A stretch of 64,000 bases of DNA, from the NCBI GenBank assembly GCA_039720395.1, contig CM077831.1:7180333-7244332 (forward strand), written 5' to 3'. Below the pieces are notes generated by a model. That model worked only from the letters and a program-made list of their open reading frames with translations, was not told the DNA's origin and did no database searches. Both the position numbers and the translations under genes were made by a program. This DNA comes from Liquidambar formosana (lineage: Eukaryota; Streptophyta; Magnoliopsida; Saxifragales; Altingiaceae). The first letter of the stretch is position 1, and each line of letters begins with the position of its first letter. Positions 11,401 through 23,209 of this stretch are shown piece by piece.

Positions 11401-13057
11401 TGTTAGGATTATGCCCTAGAGCCAATCATAGAGATGATTGTATAGGGATTAGGAACAATCATTTGATTTCATTTATGTATGTCACATTTATTATTGATTT
11501 AATAAAAGGGCTTATTCTATTATGTTTATATGCATCATTTATATTTACATAATATGTCCATGGAGTTAGAGTTGAGAATATGGAATTACAAAGAGTTGTA
11601 ATTTTGAGACTATAGATATATCTCTGTACTAAACTCCTTAAGCATTCCTAGTTGAAGGTTCACTATGATGGACAGTAATGAACCATAGGACTAGCACTTG
11701 TTAGGTTGACTCTATAGGAGGATAGCTAGTCTCAAGCTATTTGTGTGGAGACACTACAACCAACAAGTGGGTGCCTATTATAAGAATAGGTACACTGAAT
11801 GTGACCAAAGATATGAGATAAACTGAATGGAGTTTTATCCTGCCTGTCAATCAGTTTCTCATTGTTATAGTGGTACAAGTAATCCTTAGACCTGAGACAC
11901 CATAGTTGCCTTATGCATGTAACTTTAGAAGTTTGATAACACTAAGTGCAGATCCTATTCAGGGGTTTGCAAAGGTGTTCATTGGCCCTACTGCTATGTG
12001 TATGAAGGCATGTGAGTGATCAACAAGGGATCCATCACTCTCAGGAAAAAGAGAGAGAATGTCTCATATAGCATTCATAATATAACTCATTAAATCCATG
12101 GCCATGGTAGGATGAATATGAAAAGAGTTTCATGAGTTCATCAATGAGTTGATATCTATGAATGAGTTAAAGTAATTGAACTAGGGACTTGACAGACTTC
12201 CATGTCCTATTAGTTCAATTGGAGACATTGTGTTGAAGGAAGGATGCAATTGTAACCTATAAACTATAACAGAAGGGTTCTTTGTAAATGACTATTCACC
12301 TCATTAAGGACCACACCATGAGCCATATGCTAGGTGTTACTCATGGTTAGTAGAAGCCCTAATTGATATAAGTGAGTTATAATCAATTAGGGAATTGGAA
12401 GGAGTTCCAATTAGACCCTAAATGGAAAGAGTTCCATTGTGCACACCTTGTGCTATTCCTACTACTTAATGATGTGAACCCAATGGGTCACACATTGATC
12501 ATGCAAGAAGGGCTTTAAAGTCTATGAGAGAAAGGGTTTTAGTGAATAAAGAATAGTTCTTTATGGGCCTATTTGTATTTGATACAAATAATAGGGGTTA
12601 ATGTGCAATTAAGAGTAATTACACATAACCCTATTAGGGTTTCTTCCCCATGGCCAGCCCCCTTTAGTGGGCTGCCTATATAAGTCACACTTATGTGTGA
12701 CATGGCATAATAGGCTTGCACAATAAACCCTAGCCGTCCAGCCCTTTGGAGGCTCTCTTCTTTCTCTTTCTCTTCTCCACCTCTAGCAACAACAAGGAAG
12801 AAGAAAGAAAAGGCTTGAAGCTCTAGCTAGGTGTGGATACCGTTGGAGGCAGCACACTTGGGCTGCTCATTTACCGCTGTCCGGAGTAGAAGCTTGGAGC
12901 AAAACGGAGAAGACAAAAATCCTGTAAGTGTTCTAACCCTCTTCGTAGTTAGGGTTTGATTTTGTGTTATGCATAGTTAGATTCATGGGATTGGGAATCG
13001 CAGGAAAAATTTTTATATTCCGCACTTCTATTTTTCCCTCTTGTTCGATTCCCAACA
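11401..13057 (+). repeat. 5' LTR of element B
   Basis: Begins TGTTAGGATTATGCCC and ends GATTCCCAACA. TATA box CTATATAAG at 12676-12684. Directly after it is a perfect hairpin GTCACAC-TTAT-GTGTGAC (12684-12701) at the expected transcription start. Confidence 0.95.
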
Positions 13058-13058
13058 G

Positions 13059-13070
13059 TGGTATCAGAGC
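13059..13070 (+). other. Primer-binding site of element B
   Basis: TGGTATCAGAGC one base after the LTR, complementary to initiator tRNA-Met. Confidence 0.95.
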
Positions 13071-16000
13071 CATGATTATGCATAATACAAAATACATATG
13101 GGCTGGTAATTATGGTGTAGTTGAATGCTTCAAAAATCTGGAAAATTTTTCTGCATAATTGGTTTTCCTCCATGGCTGAACCTAGGGTTTGGAACCCTAG
13201 GTCAATTCTCTTCTACTCCTCTTCTAATTGATGGTTAAGTGTAACCATGGATGCAATAGGTTGCATAGGGTTTGAGTTTGGAGAAGAAGAATAAGGAAAC
13301 TAGGGTTTTATAAAACTGTTATGAACAGTTTTCATGGTTGCCATGAAAAACCATCATCTTCTTTTGCATGCCGAATTCAGAGTTCTTCTCCAAAATTTTC
13401 GAGCCATATATGGTTAGAAAGATCTTCGAATAAGCTTTCCAACCCAACAAACGGTGCGTCAATCCGAGTTCTGTAGTGAAAGTTATGAATTTTTTACTAC
13501 AAGCTGTCTGAAAAGACAGTTTTGCTCGGGAATGATGCAATAGCCACAACTTTGAGTTATTGATGGAGATCAAAGGCATGGCAATGGTTGCCACCTCTTG
13601 GATTATGTTCTGGACATGGTAGGGAAAGGTTCCCAAGCATTTAGATGCATCATAATTGGATTAAGATGCTAGAACAGAAGGAAGAAGGAGAAGAACACCA
13701 TGGAGGCTGAATCTGGGTTTTAGAACCCTAAGGTTCTTGCAATTAATTCTAATTAAAGCTGCTGTATTTATGATGGAAGATCATTTTAGGATCATTATAT
13801 ATCATGTGTATATGATTTTCTTTAAGTTTCAAAAAGGTTTTGATGGAAAAAGATTCAAAAAGTTTGAAAATTTTTCATGAACAGCATAGCAGATTTTCTC
13901 TGCAGAAAAGTCATCAATGGAGTTTTGATTAGAACTTGAGTTAGGGAACTCCAAATTGCATGAAACCAATTGCATTAGTTTCCTAAGACATGTAGGATAC
14001 TGGGAAAATTCGTTTGGTAGCCTAATTCATTCATCTTGCTGGGTTTTAAATCAATTTCTGATCATGGACAGTGTGCTGTCAAATTCTAGGCAGCCTACTG
14101 TTGTTTTAATTGTTTAGAACAATTGATGATGATTTGATCATCCAAACCTCTTCTATTAGCTTAGTATTTCATGTAGGGACATGATACAAAAGCTGGTTTC
14201 AATGGAGGAGTCGAATTGATAAGGATTTAGAAGCTATTGTGACCTTCAAGGTCTGCAACAATGGCTCCAGCAATGGGTTTTGGAAACCCTGATTGTTCTT
14301 GATGATGGCAGCCACTTCCACCACTTCTCACGTGTCCAAAGGCTTGTCCCACACCCCTAGGATGTTCTCCCATGACTGGCCATGGCCTCCCACAGTCGTT
14401 GGTGGCCATGGCAGCCTAGCCAAGCTCAGGCAGCCCCCTGGTAGTGACGGCTGCATAGAGTTAAGGATGAAACCCTAATTTTGAGTTAATGATGAAACCC
14501 TAATTTCATTATGGCATTAATTAAAACCCTAATTGGAATATTAATTACCTTAATTAAGAGTTAATGATTGGTCATTAAATGACCAATCATAGTTATTGAT
14601 TGTTAGGGCATAATTAATACCATTAATGATGTCTAGGGTTAGGGTTTTGGAAACCCTAATTAAGTGCAATTAATTAAGGGTAATTAATACCCGATTTGGC
14701 ATTAATTAAACCCTAATCCCTTTTATTAAATACAATATGAACCTAGGGTTTTAATGATTGGACATTAAATGACCAATCATAAGGCATTTAATGATTAGGG
14801 CTTGCATTTAGGGTTTAGGGTTATGCATTTAGGGTTTAGGGTTTTAGGAAACCCTAATACACTAATTCATCATTTTAATGATTTTATTTAATTCCTATAT
14901 TAATTATTTAATTAATATTGATTAATTTTATAATGTTTTAAATGGTTTAAAACACAATTAGGGATTAAATTAAAATCTGGAAATTCTTAATTAAATGAAA
15001 TTGTTTTGTTTAATTAAGGAAACCCTAATATTGGATATTAGAGTTATTTTAGGAAACTTTACATGTTTTAAATTAATTTGATTAATTGAAACTGTAATGT
15101 CTTAAATGTTAAGACTTTATTTAATTCTGGATATTTTTGTTAAAACCTAATAAGATTAGGATGCATTAATGAGATTAATGTAAATCATTCAAGAGAATTA
15201 CCATAATGCCCATATGTTTTAATGCTTATAGTTTTTCTTTACATTATGCAATGAGATTGTATGTATGTGCTTGGATGATGATTATGGACTATACCCTTTA
15301 AACCAATTGTGATTGGCCGTCTTATGAATGGGATGTTATTATTTACAAGAGTTGTAATTTTATTAAGGTGATGTAATTTATTTGGGGCTTGCATGCCACC
15401 TTCCCTCTCCCTCTCTCTCTATCATTCTCTTATGTACCCCACATTCCCCTTATGTATCCCTTTCTTTAAATTATGTAAATGTTATGTAATCGAGAGTGCA
15501 CTAAGGAGCATGGTGGACCCAAAGGAGCATGATAGAGCCCAACAAGCCAATGGTGGAGACCATCAAGCCAAGGGAGCAGATTGAAGGACTTGAAAGCTTA
15601 GAGAAGTGTTTCAAGAAAGCATGCATGTTACGAATGGTTTATTTTACGATCACCTACACCCACCTTAGACCTTGGATTCAATCTATTGGCTTGGATTGAA
15701 TCCTCTCAAAGTCCATAATCATCATAGTGGGAGCTTTAATTTATGAGATAATTGTTTTAGCTCCAATACCATAGTTTGGTATATGTTACCTATTCACTTA
15801 GGGACTAATATCAAAATATGGTACTTTATATATGTTGATATATAATAGCATGCAATGTATGATTTATAATAGCATGAGATGTATGATTATAAATAGCATA
15901 ATCTATATGTTTAAATTTTGATACATAGGATGCATGTTAATTTGATGAGACCCTTTAAAACCCCTCTTATTTAATATTAAGTTGAAAATGGAGAAGTCAT

Positions 16001-16529
16001 TAGGGAATGAATTCTTCATTGCCTTCCATCATTATAGGATCATCTAACGTCCCTTAATGTGGGTACCTGGCTGCAGACATGTAGGAGCTACCCATGTTAA
16101 AGACATTACTTGAAACTATCACATATGAGATATCATGGGGTGCCTAAACTGGTATATACCAAGAAACTAACATGTGAGGTATATATTTGGCGAAACATAC
16201 CTGTGTGAATGATGGGTTTAACTTAACTAGGGAAGTATTCCAAGAAACTAGCATGTGAGGTGTATGTTCCCTAGAGGCAAAATGATTGGAACTTGCTTAT
16301 GAAGCAATAGACAAAGAGTTGTCTTCTTATTGTGGGTTAGAAGTCAAGAAACTAACATGTGAGGCTTCTAGGTCACAGTGGGACCCCAATCCCCATTAGG
16401 AATGAGATTCCCGAATTCCATTAGAGGGTGTATGGAATTTGATAAAATAGTGGGAGGTACCATATGATTAAAGACCCAATCATTATGGATAAAAATGAAA
16501 TCTAATTCTTTGTTTATGTAGATTACCTA
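13071..16529 (+). other. Long leader of element B
   Basis: About 3.5 kb, no convincing gene. Two antisense reading frames (13319-13636 and 14227-14409, minus) are open here and in C and E. A perfect 27-nt inverted CCAAT palindrome (ATGATTGGTCATT / AATGACCAATCAT) lies at 14564-14590 and a near copy at about 14753-14779. Telomere-like TTTAGGG runs lie at 14805-14850. The hairpin trio near gag is listed separately. Confidence 0.7.
16153..16370 (+). promoter_or_regulatory. Constant-loop hairpins in the leader of B
   Basis: Same trio as in A, here in the sense direction: TATATACC/GGTATATA (16153-16185), the AGGG...TTCCCT hairpin (16229-16272, loop with one A-to-G change) and TAGAAG/CTTCTA (16338-16370). 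They are retained although the following gag-pol is dead, as expected of cis signals needed for trans-mobilisation. Confidence 0.7.
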
Positions 16530-19428
16530 ATTACTCACCTCAAAACCCTATTTCCTAATATAGGATATTGATAGTTTGACTAAACCCGATTTCTTTGATT
16601 GACTTAGGAAATTGAGAATTGTTCTCAATTTCAAAAGATTGTTTATATGCTATTAGGCCTTTTATTAAAGGCCCTCCATAAAACATCCTAAGAAGAAAAA
16701 GACACTCTGCGCAATTGGCATCTTGTTGCCATACTATATGATAGTATTTATGACTAATGAGCTTTAGAAGCAAAATTAGTCAATGCAAGTGCCTTTGATG
16801 TCCTACATCACATACAAAGGTTGTATAGTGAGTAAAATAATACTATAAAGTATAGTAGTTATAAAGGACTTCTTCTGGACTAGGATGTAATAAAAGTTGT
16901 TTATTAATAATCATTCTTTTGAAAAATGATTAATCACATAGAATAGCTTGAGAAGCTAGATGTGATTTAAAATGGAAGCATAGAGGAAAGCAAGTCTTGA
17001 AAAGTCAAAGACAAAGAAATATAATTATTTTGTAGTAAATATAAGGTATTGTAAAGGGAACTTGATAAAGTATCAGTCTTCCTAGAAGAACCAAACTTTT
17101 GAAGTTTTGGTTCATGCTCTAAACTAAATTGTTGGTTAGTTCTGCTTCTTGGTTTTTGGATTCTAGTATAATCTAAATCGAAGCAGAAAGTTAAGTAGAT
17201 AATAAGTTACCTTTAAAAATTTTAATAGAGCAAGAGTTGCTAGATTAATTTTGGGAACTTATTTCTTAACTAAGTCATTTAAGACATTCTAGAAATTTGA
17301 TTTCCGAATTTAAATGACTAATTAGAGCGAATGCAACGTATTCCGAGAATACAAGAGATGTAGAGACTCTCATTTAAATGTAACGATTATGACTTGGTTA
17401 TGAGATGACCAAACCCATCTTTTACTTGGTGAAGTGAATGAGTTACATTTATAATTTGACTATACATTGTGATGTATACAGTCATGTAGAGCATGCATTC
17501 AATTATAGTAAACTCATCTTAGAATACCATAGCTCAATGGCGAATCTAAGAGAACAAATTGAACCCTATTAAGATATGGTTTGATCCATGATGAGTTTTA
17601 CTAATGTATCCATCTAGGATATACCTTAAAATTGCTACATATTGATAATTTAGGGTTCACTCCAGTTTTGTCCCAATTATATCAGATATGATATGGGAAG
17701 AAACCCAACTTATAGAAGTCAAGGCTTGGGCTTGTGCTACGTATGTCTAGAAACATAATGTAGACAATCTGGAAATACGGTCAAGTAAGTTGGATTGTGG
17801 TATATCCCAAAAGTGGTTGGGATAGTATTTCTATTACCCTAATGAACAAAAGTTGTCCATTAGGATGTTTGCTAGATTTTCGTGAGAAAGAGTTCATTCA
17901 AGAAGATGCAAAAGTAGATAGAATTTATAGAATTGTCTGTAAAGCCACAAACGAACAAAGATCCAACCCTTGTCTCTGTTAAGACAAAACCCTTAACTAC
18001 ACTACAATCTTTTCATAGATCAAATTGGATATTTCTTAACATAAGAGAGATATTGTATCTCTATTAGAATGTGAAAGAATTGTTCTTTGGTGATAAAGAT
18101 CACCAAGATAATCCTATTGATTATGACTAGACGATGTTTCACATCAACTCGAGAAATGACTAAGAGTCATTAAATCCAATATGGGTAGGTAGAGACCTAA
18201 AAGGCTTGGCTATTTAAGAATGTTTTCAACATAGGCAAAAAGTTGTCTATAAAGAAACTTGTTTGATAATAGTTATGCTGAAATCCATTTGGATCTTGTT
18301 ATCTATAAACACACATTTTGAATATAAGATATGTCAAAAAGGATATAAAGATGTTATATCAAATGGTGAAAAACCATAAAAGTGTGTAAGTTATAGAAGT
18401 CTATTAATAGACTACAAGGTTCTCATAATTAGAACATCTATAAAGTTGAAGTAATCAAATTGTTTGATTTCTCTCATTGTATAGATGGACCATGAGTGTA
18501 TAAAAGGTTAGTGGGAGTGCGATCGTTTTTCTTTATCCTAAGTATGGATGACATCATAATCATTATGAATGATATATGAATGTTATCTAATGTAAAGTTT
18601 TAGTTTTTGGAGAAAAACTAATTCATGAAAGATTTGGCAAAAGCATCCAATAAGATCTATAGAGATAGATCATATAGATTGCTAAGTATCTCCAAATCAT
18701 CAAACATAGTTGAAATGTTGAAGGAGTTCAACATGGAGAATTCTAAGGGAGGTCTGATTTACTTCAGATAAGAATTCATTATTTAAGGGCATGTGTCCTA
18801 GGATAACACAAGTAAGATTCTTAAAGTGTTAAGAAGCCTTATTTTACACTATGTATTGAACCTGATATCTATTATGTTGTAATTGTTACAAATAGTTATC
18901 AATCAATTCAAATTTGGAATATTGGATTGTATAAGGAAATTGTAAACTCATAGTAGATGGGTATATGGATTTGGATATAATCCATATGGGGTATATTTTA
19001 TATTCACTTTAGTTGGTGAAATACTTAATGGAAGAACTGTATGAAAGATACAGTGGATTCCATCATTAAGGGTGAATTAATTGTCGCATTGTCTAGGAGA
19101 CTGTTTGGATCTATAAGTTCATTTAGAACTTAGAGTTGTTCCTTCCATTGAGTTGCCCACACCTTGTTTTGTGACAACAATGGGTCTATAGCTCAAGTAT
19201 AGGAATCACGGTCTCATCAAAAGTCCAAACTCATAGAGTGACAATTCCAAGTGATTAGAGGAATCATTGGAAGAGGTAATAGATACATTACAGAAGATAT
19301 TGTGTACATAAGTTTTTGTAGACCTACTGACTAAAGCTTTAAAACATAATTGGTTATGTCTAAGACCAACATCTTGAGAAGATAGGTATGCGATACATGG
19401 TCGATTGGCTTTAGTGCAAGTGGGAGAT
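16530..19428 (+). pseudogene. Decayed Copia gag-pol remnant of element B
   Basis: This aligns by eye with the gag-pol of A but is broken throughout. The gag start is ATT instead of ATG. The piece 17797-17982 still reads a GYPK-like start and EKEFIQE, matching A residues about 591-624 at the IN-RT junction. The last 300 bp retain RNase H landmarks and a C-terminus like MRYMVDWL just before the polypurine tract (19413-19428). It is about 0.75 kb shorter than in A. The same decay occurs in element C, so it is shared ancestry and not damage after insertion. Confidence 0.8.
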
Positions 19429-21085
19429 TGTTAGGATTATGCCCTAGAGCCAATCATAGAGATGATTGTATAGGGATTAGGAACAATCATTTGATTTCAT
19501 TTATGTATGTCACATTTATTATTGATTTAATAAAAGGGCTTATTCTATTATGTTTATATGCATCATTTATATTTACATAATATGTCCATGGAGTTAGAGT
19601 TGAGAATATGGAATTACAAAGAGTTGTAATTTTGAGACTATAGATATATCTCTGTACTAAACTCCTTAAGCATTCCTAGTTGAAGGTTCACTATGATGGA
19701 CAGTAATGAACCATAGGACTAGCACTTGTTAGGTTGACTCTATAGGAGGATAGCTAGTCTCAAGCTATTTGTGTGGAGACACTACAACCAACAAGTGGGT
19801 GCCTATTATAAGAATAGGTACACTGAATGTGACCAAAGATATGAGATAAACTGAATGGAGTTTTATCCTGCCTGTCAATCAGTTTCTCATTGTTATAGTG
19901 GTACAAGTAATCCTTAGACCTGAGACACCATAGTTGCCTTATGCATGTAACTTTAGAAGTTTGATAACACTAAGTGCAGATCCTATTCAGGGGTTTGCAA
20001 AGGTGTTCATTGGCCCTACTGCTATGTGTATGAAGGCATGTGAGTGATCAACAAGGGATCCATCACTCTCAGGAAAAAGAGAGAGAATGTCTCATATAGC
20101 ATTCATAATATAACTCATTAAATCCATGGCCATGGTAGGATGAATATGAAAAGAGTTTCATGAGTTCATCAATGAGTTGATATCTATGAATGAGTTAAAG
20201 TAATTGAACTAGGGACTTGACAGACTTCCATGTCCTATTAGTTCAATTGGAGACATTGTGTTGAAGGAAGGATGCAATTGTAACCTATAAACTATAACAG
20301 AAGGGTTCTTTGTAAATGACTATTCACCTCATTAAGGACCACACCATGAGCCATATGCTAGGTGTTACTCATGGTTAGTAGAAGCCCTAATTGATATAAG
20401 TGAGTTATAATCAATTAGGGAATTGGAAGGAGTTCCAATTAGACCCTAAATGGAAAGAGTTCCATTGTGCACACCTTGTGCTATTCCTACTACTTAATGA
20501 TGTGAACCCAATGGGTCACACATTGATCATGCAAGAAGGGCTTTAAAGTCTATGAGAGAAAGGGTTTTAGTGAATAAAGAATAGTTCTTTATGGGCCTAT
20601 TTGTATTTGATACAAATAATAGGGGTTAATGTGCAATTAAGAGTAATTACACATAACCCTATTAGGGTTTCTTCCCCATGGCCAGCCCCCTTTAGTGGGC
20701 TGCCTATATAAGTCACACTTATGTGTGACATGGCATAATAGGCTTGCACAATAAACCCTAGCCGTCCAGCCCTTTGGAGGCTCTCTTCTTTCTCTTTCTC
20801 TTCTCCACCTCTAGCAACAACAAGGAAGAAGAAAGAAAAGGCTTGAAGCTCTAGCTAGGTGTGGATACCGTTGGAGGCAGCACACTTGGGCTGCTCATTT
20901 ACCGCTGTCCGGAGTAGAAGCTTGGAGCAAAACGGAGAAGACAAAAATCCTGTAAGTGTTCTAACCCTCTTCGTAGTTAGGGTTTGATTTTGTGTTATGC
21001 ATAGTTAGATTCATGGGATTGGGAATCGCAGGAAAAATTTTTATATTCCGCACTTCTATTTTTCCCTCTTGTTCGATTCCCAACA
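19429..21085 (+). repeat. 3' LTR of element B
   Basis: 1657 bp, same length and, as far as compared, same sequence as 11401-13057. Followed by the GACGC duplication. Confidence 0.95.
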
Positions 21086-21090
21086 GACGC

Positions 21091-23209
21091 GTGATCAAAC
21101 CTCCTTCCAAATGAGATATTCAACACTTTTTGAGCTTAAAATCAATCAAATTCCATCTTGAAATCAATTCCTTGAATTGATTTTATGTTCAAAAGGGTTG
21201 AATATATTTCCCCTGTGTCATGCCAACTCAAGTGACAATGTGTTAAGTCACTTTCCTCTTGCACCATGCCTGTTCAATCTTGATAAATTGATCATATATC
21301 CTCATTTCAAATCTTGATTTTTCATCCCACTTGGTTGAATATACTCATCACTTGAATATATTCTTCCATTTCAAAAGTGTATTCACTCTTTGAATAGGCT
21401 TCTCGGTTTCAAATTCTCATTCCCTATCCTACTTGGTTGAATATATTCATCACTTGAATATATTTTTCCATTTCAAAAGTGTATTCACCCTTTGAATATG
21501 CTTCTCAATTTCAAATTCTCATTTTCTATCATACTTGGTTGAATATATTCATCACTTGAATATATTCTTCCATTTCAAAAGCATGTTCGCCCATTGAATA
21601 TGCTTCCTAGTTTCAGATCCTCATTATCACTTACTTGGTTAAATATATTCATCACTTGAATATATTTCTCCATTTCAATGGTATGTTCATCACTTGAACA
21701 TACTTCTCAGATATTTTGTCACTTACTTAGTTAAGTATATCCATCGCTTGGGTACACTTCTCCATTTCAATGGTATGTTCATCACTTGAACATACTTCTC
21801 AGATCATTTGTCACTTACTTGGTTAAGTATATCCACCACTTGGGTATATTTTTTCCATTTCAATGGTATACTCATCACTTGAGTATACTTCTCAGATATT
21901 TTGCCACTTACTTGGTTAAGTATATCCATCGCTTGGGTATATTTCTCCATTTCAATGGTATGTTCATCACTTGAACATACTTCTCAGAATATTTGTCACT
22001 TACTTGGTTAAATATATTCATGACTAGAATATATTTCTCCATTTCAATGGTGTACTCATCACTTGAGTACACTTCTCAGATTATTCTCTATCTTACTTGC
22101 TTAAGTATATCCATCGCTTGGATATATTTCTCTATTTCAATGGTATGTTTATCACTTAAACATACTTGTCACTTACTTGGTTAAGTATATCCATCACTTG
22201 GATATATTTCTCTATTTCAATGGTATGTTTATCACTTAAACATACTTGTCACTTACTTGGTTAAGTATATTCGTGACTAGAATATATTTCTCCATTTCAA
22301 TGGTGTACTCATCACTTGAGTACACTTCTCAGATTATTCTTATCTTACTTGGTTAAATATATCCGTCGTTTGGATATATTTCTCCATCTCAATGGTATGC
22401 TCATCACTTGAGTGTACTTCTCAGCTTACTTGGTTAAATATATCCATCACTTGGATACATTTCTCCATTTCAAAAGTATGTTCATCACTTGAACGTACTT
22501 CTCAGTCTTTTTCAATCATTAAGTATACTCATCACTTGAGTATATTTCTCAGCATCTTTTTCATCACTTGGTTAAATATGTTCGTGACCTGAATATATTT
22601 CTCCATTTCAAAAGTACACTCATCACTTGAATACACCTCTCAGATTATTATTATCCTACTTGGTTAAAGATATCCATCACTTGGATATATTTCTCCATTT
22701 CAATGGTATGCTCACCACTTGAGTATACTTCTCAGATTTCATTCTTAGATTACTTGGTTAAATATATTCGTGACCTGAATATATTTCTCCATTTCAGTGG
22801 TATACTCATCACTTGAGTATACTTCTCAGATATTTTGTCACTTACTTGGTTAAGTATATCCATCGCTTGGATATATTTCTCCATTTCAAAGGTATGTTCA
22901 TCACTTGAACGTACTTCTCAGATCTCATTCTCATCACTTGGTTAAATATATTCGTGACTAGAATATATCTTTCCATTTCAAAAGTATGTTCATTCGTAGT
23001 GGCTTGAATATGCTTCTCTTATCAATTCTCAACCCTCAGTGGTTTAAGTATACTCATGACTTGAGTACACTTCCTTATTTCAGTCTCAAGTTTTCAACCT
23101 CCCATCATTGTTGGTATCAGTGTGTGATTTCTCCGGGCTTTTTGGCCAAAAATGGGTTGTTCTTTATCATTGGTTCACAAGTGTAACTTGTTCGCCAATG
23201 AGGGGCTTC
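21091..23209 (+). repeat. Tat#1 3' UTR with tandem hairpin array
   Basis: From about 21338 to 23075 the sequence is a degenerate tandem repeat. A unit of about 92 bp has two half-units, joined by conserved linkers TTTCTCCATTTCAA and CTTCTCAG...ACTTACTTGGTTA. Each half-unit is a hairpin of about 8 bp with a 7-nt loop, usually ATCACTT. I count about 38. Stems differ but stay complementary: ATATATTC/GAATATAT, GTATGTTC/GAACATAC, GTATACTC/GAGTATAC, GTGTACTC/GAGTACAC, GTATATCC/GGATATAT, GTATGTTT/AAACATAC. The array lies between the antisense-ORF promoter and the 3' LTR, where Tat-lineage elements are known to have hypervariable, satellite-forming 3' UTRs. No gene is seen. 23195-23209 is weakly purine-rich and may be the polypurine tract. 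Confidence 0.85.

Larger units (their letters stand above)
11401..21085 (+). mobile_element. Copia element B, complete but non-autonomous
   Basis: A 9,685-bp element with the duplication GACGC at 11396-11400 and 21086-21090. Both LTRs are 1657 bp, and I found no difference in the stretches compared. The PBS, leader and polypurine tract are intact. The region matching gag-pol (16530-19428) is full of stops and frameshifts, and its gag start codon reads ATT. Recent transposition with a dead pol means the enzymes came from another element. Element C has the same inner decay, so the defect was present in the copy that multiplied. Confidence 0.93.

Noticed and set aside
21786..22592. Short open frames along the plus strand of the hairpin array
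   Set aside because: They follow the repeat unit, lack any domain, and are by-products of an AT-rich repeat without stops.
21338..23075. CRISPR-like array (short repeats with variable parts)
   Set aside because: The units are degenerate, each variable part is self-complementary, there are no cas genes, and the setting is a plant retrotransposon 3' UTR.
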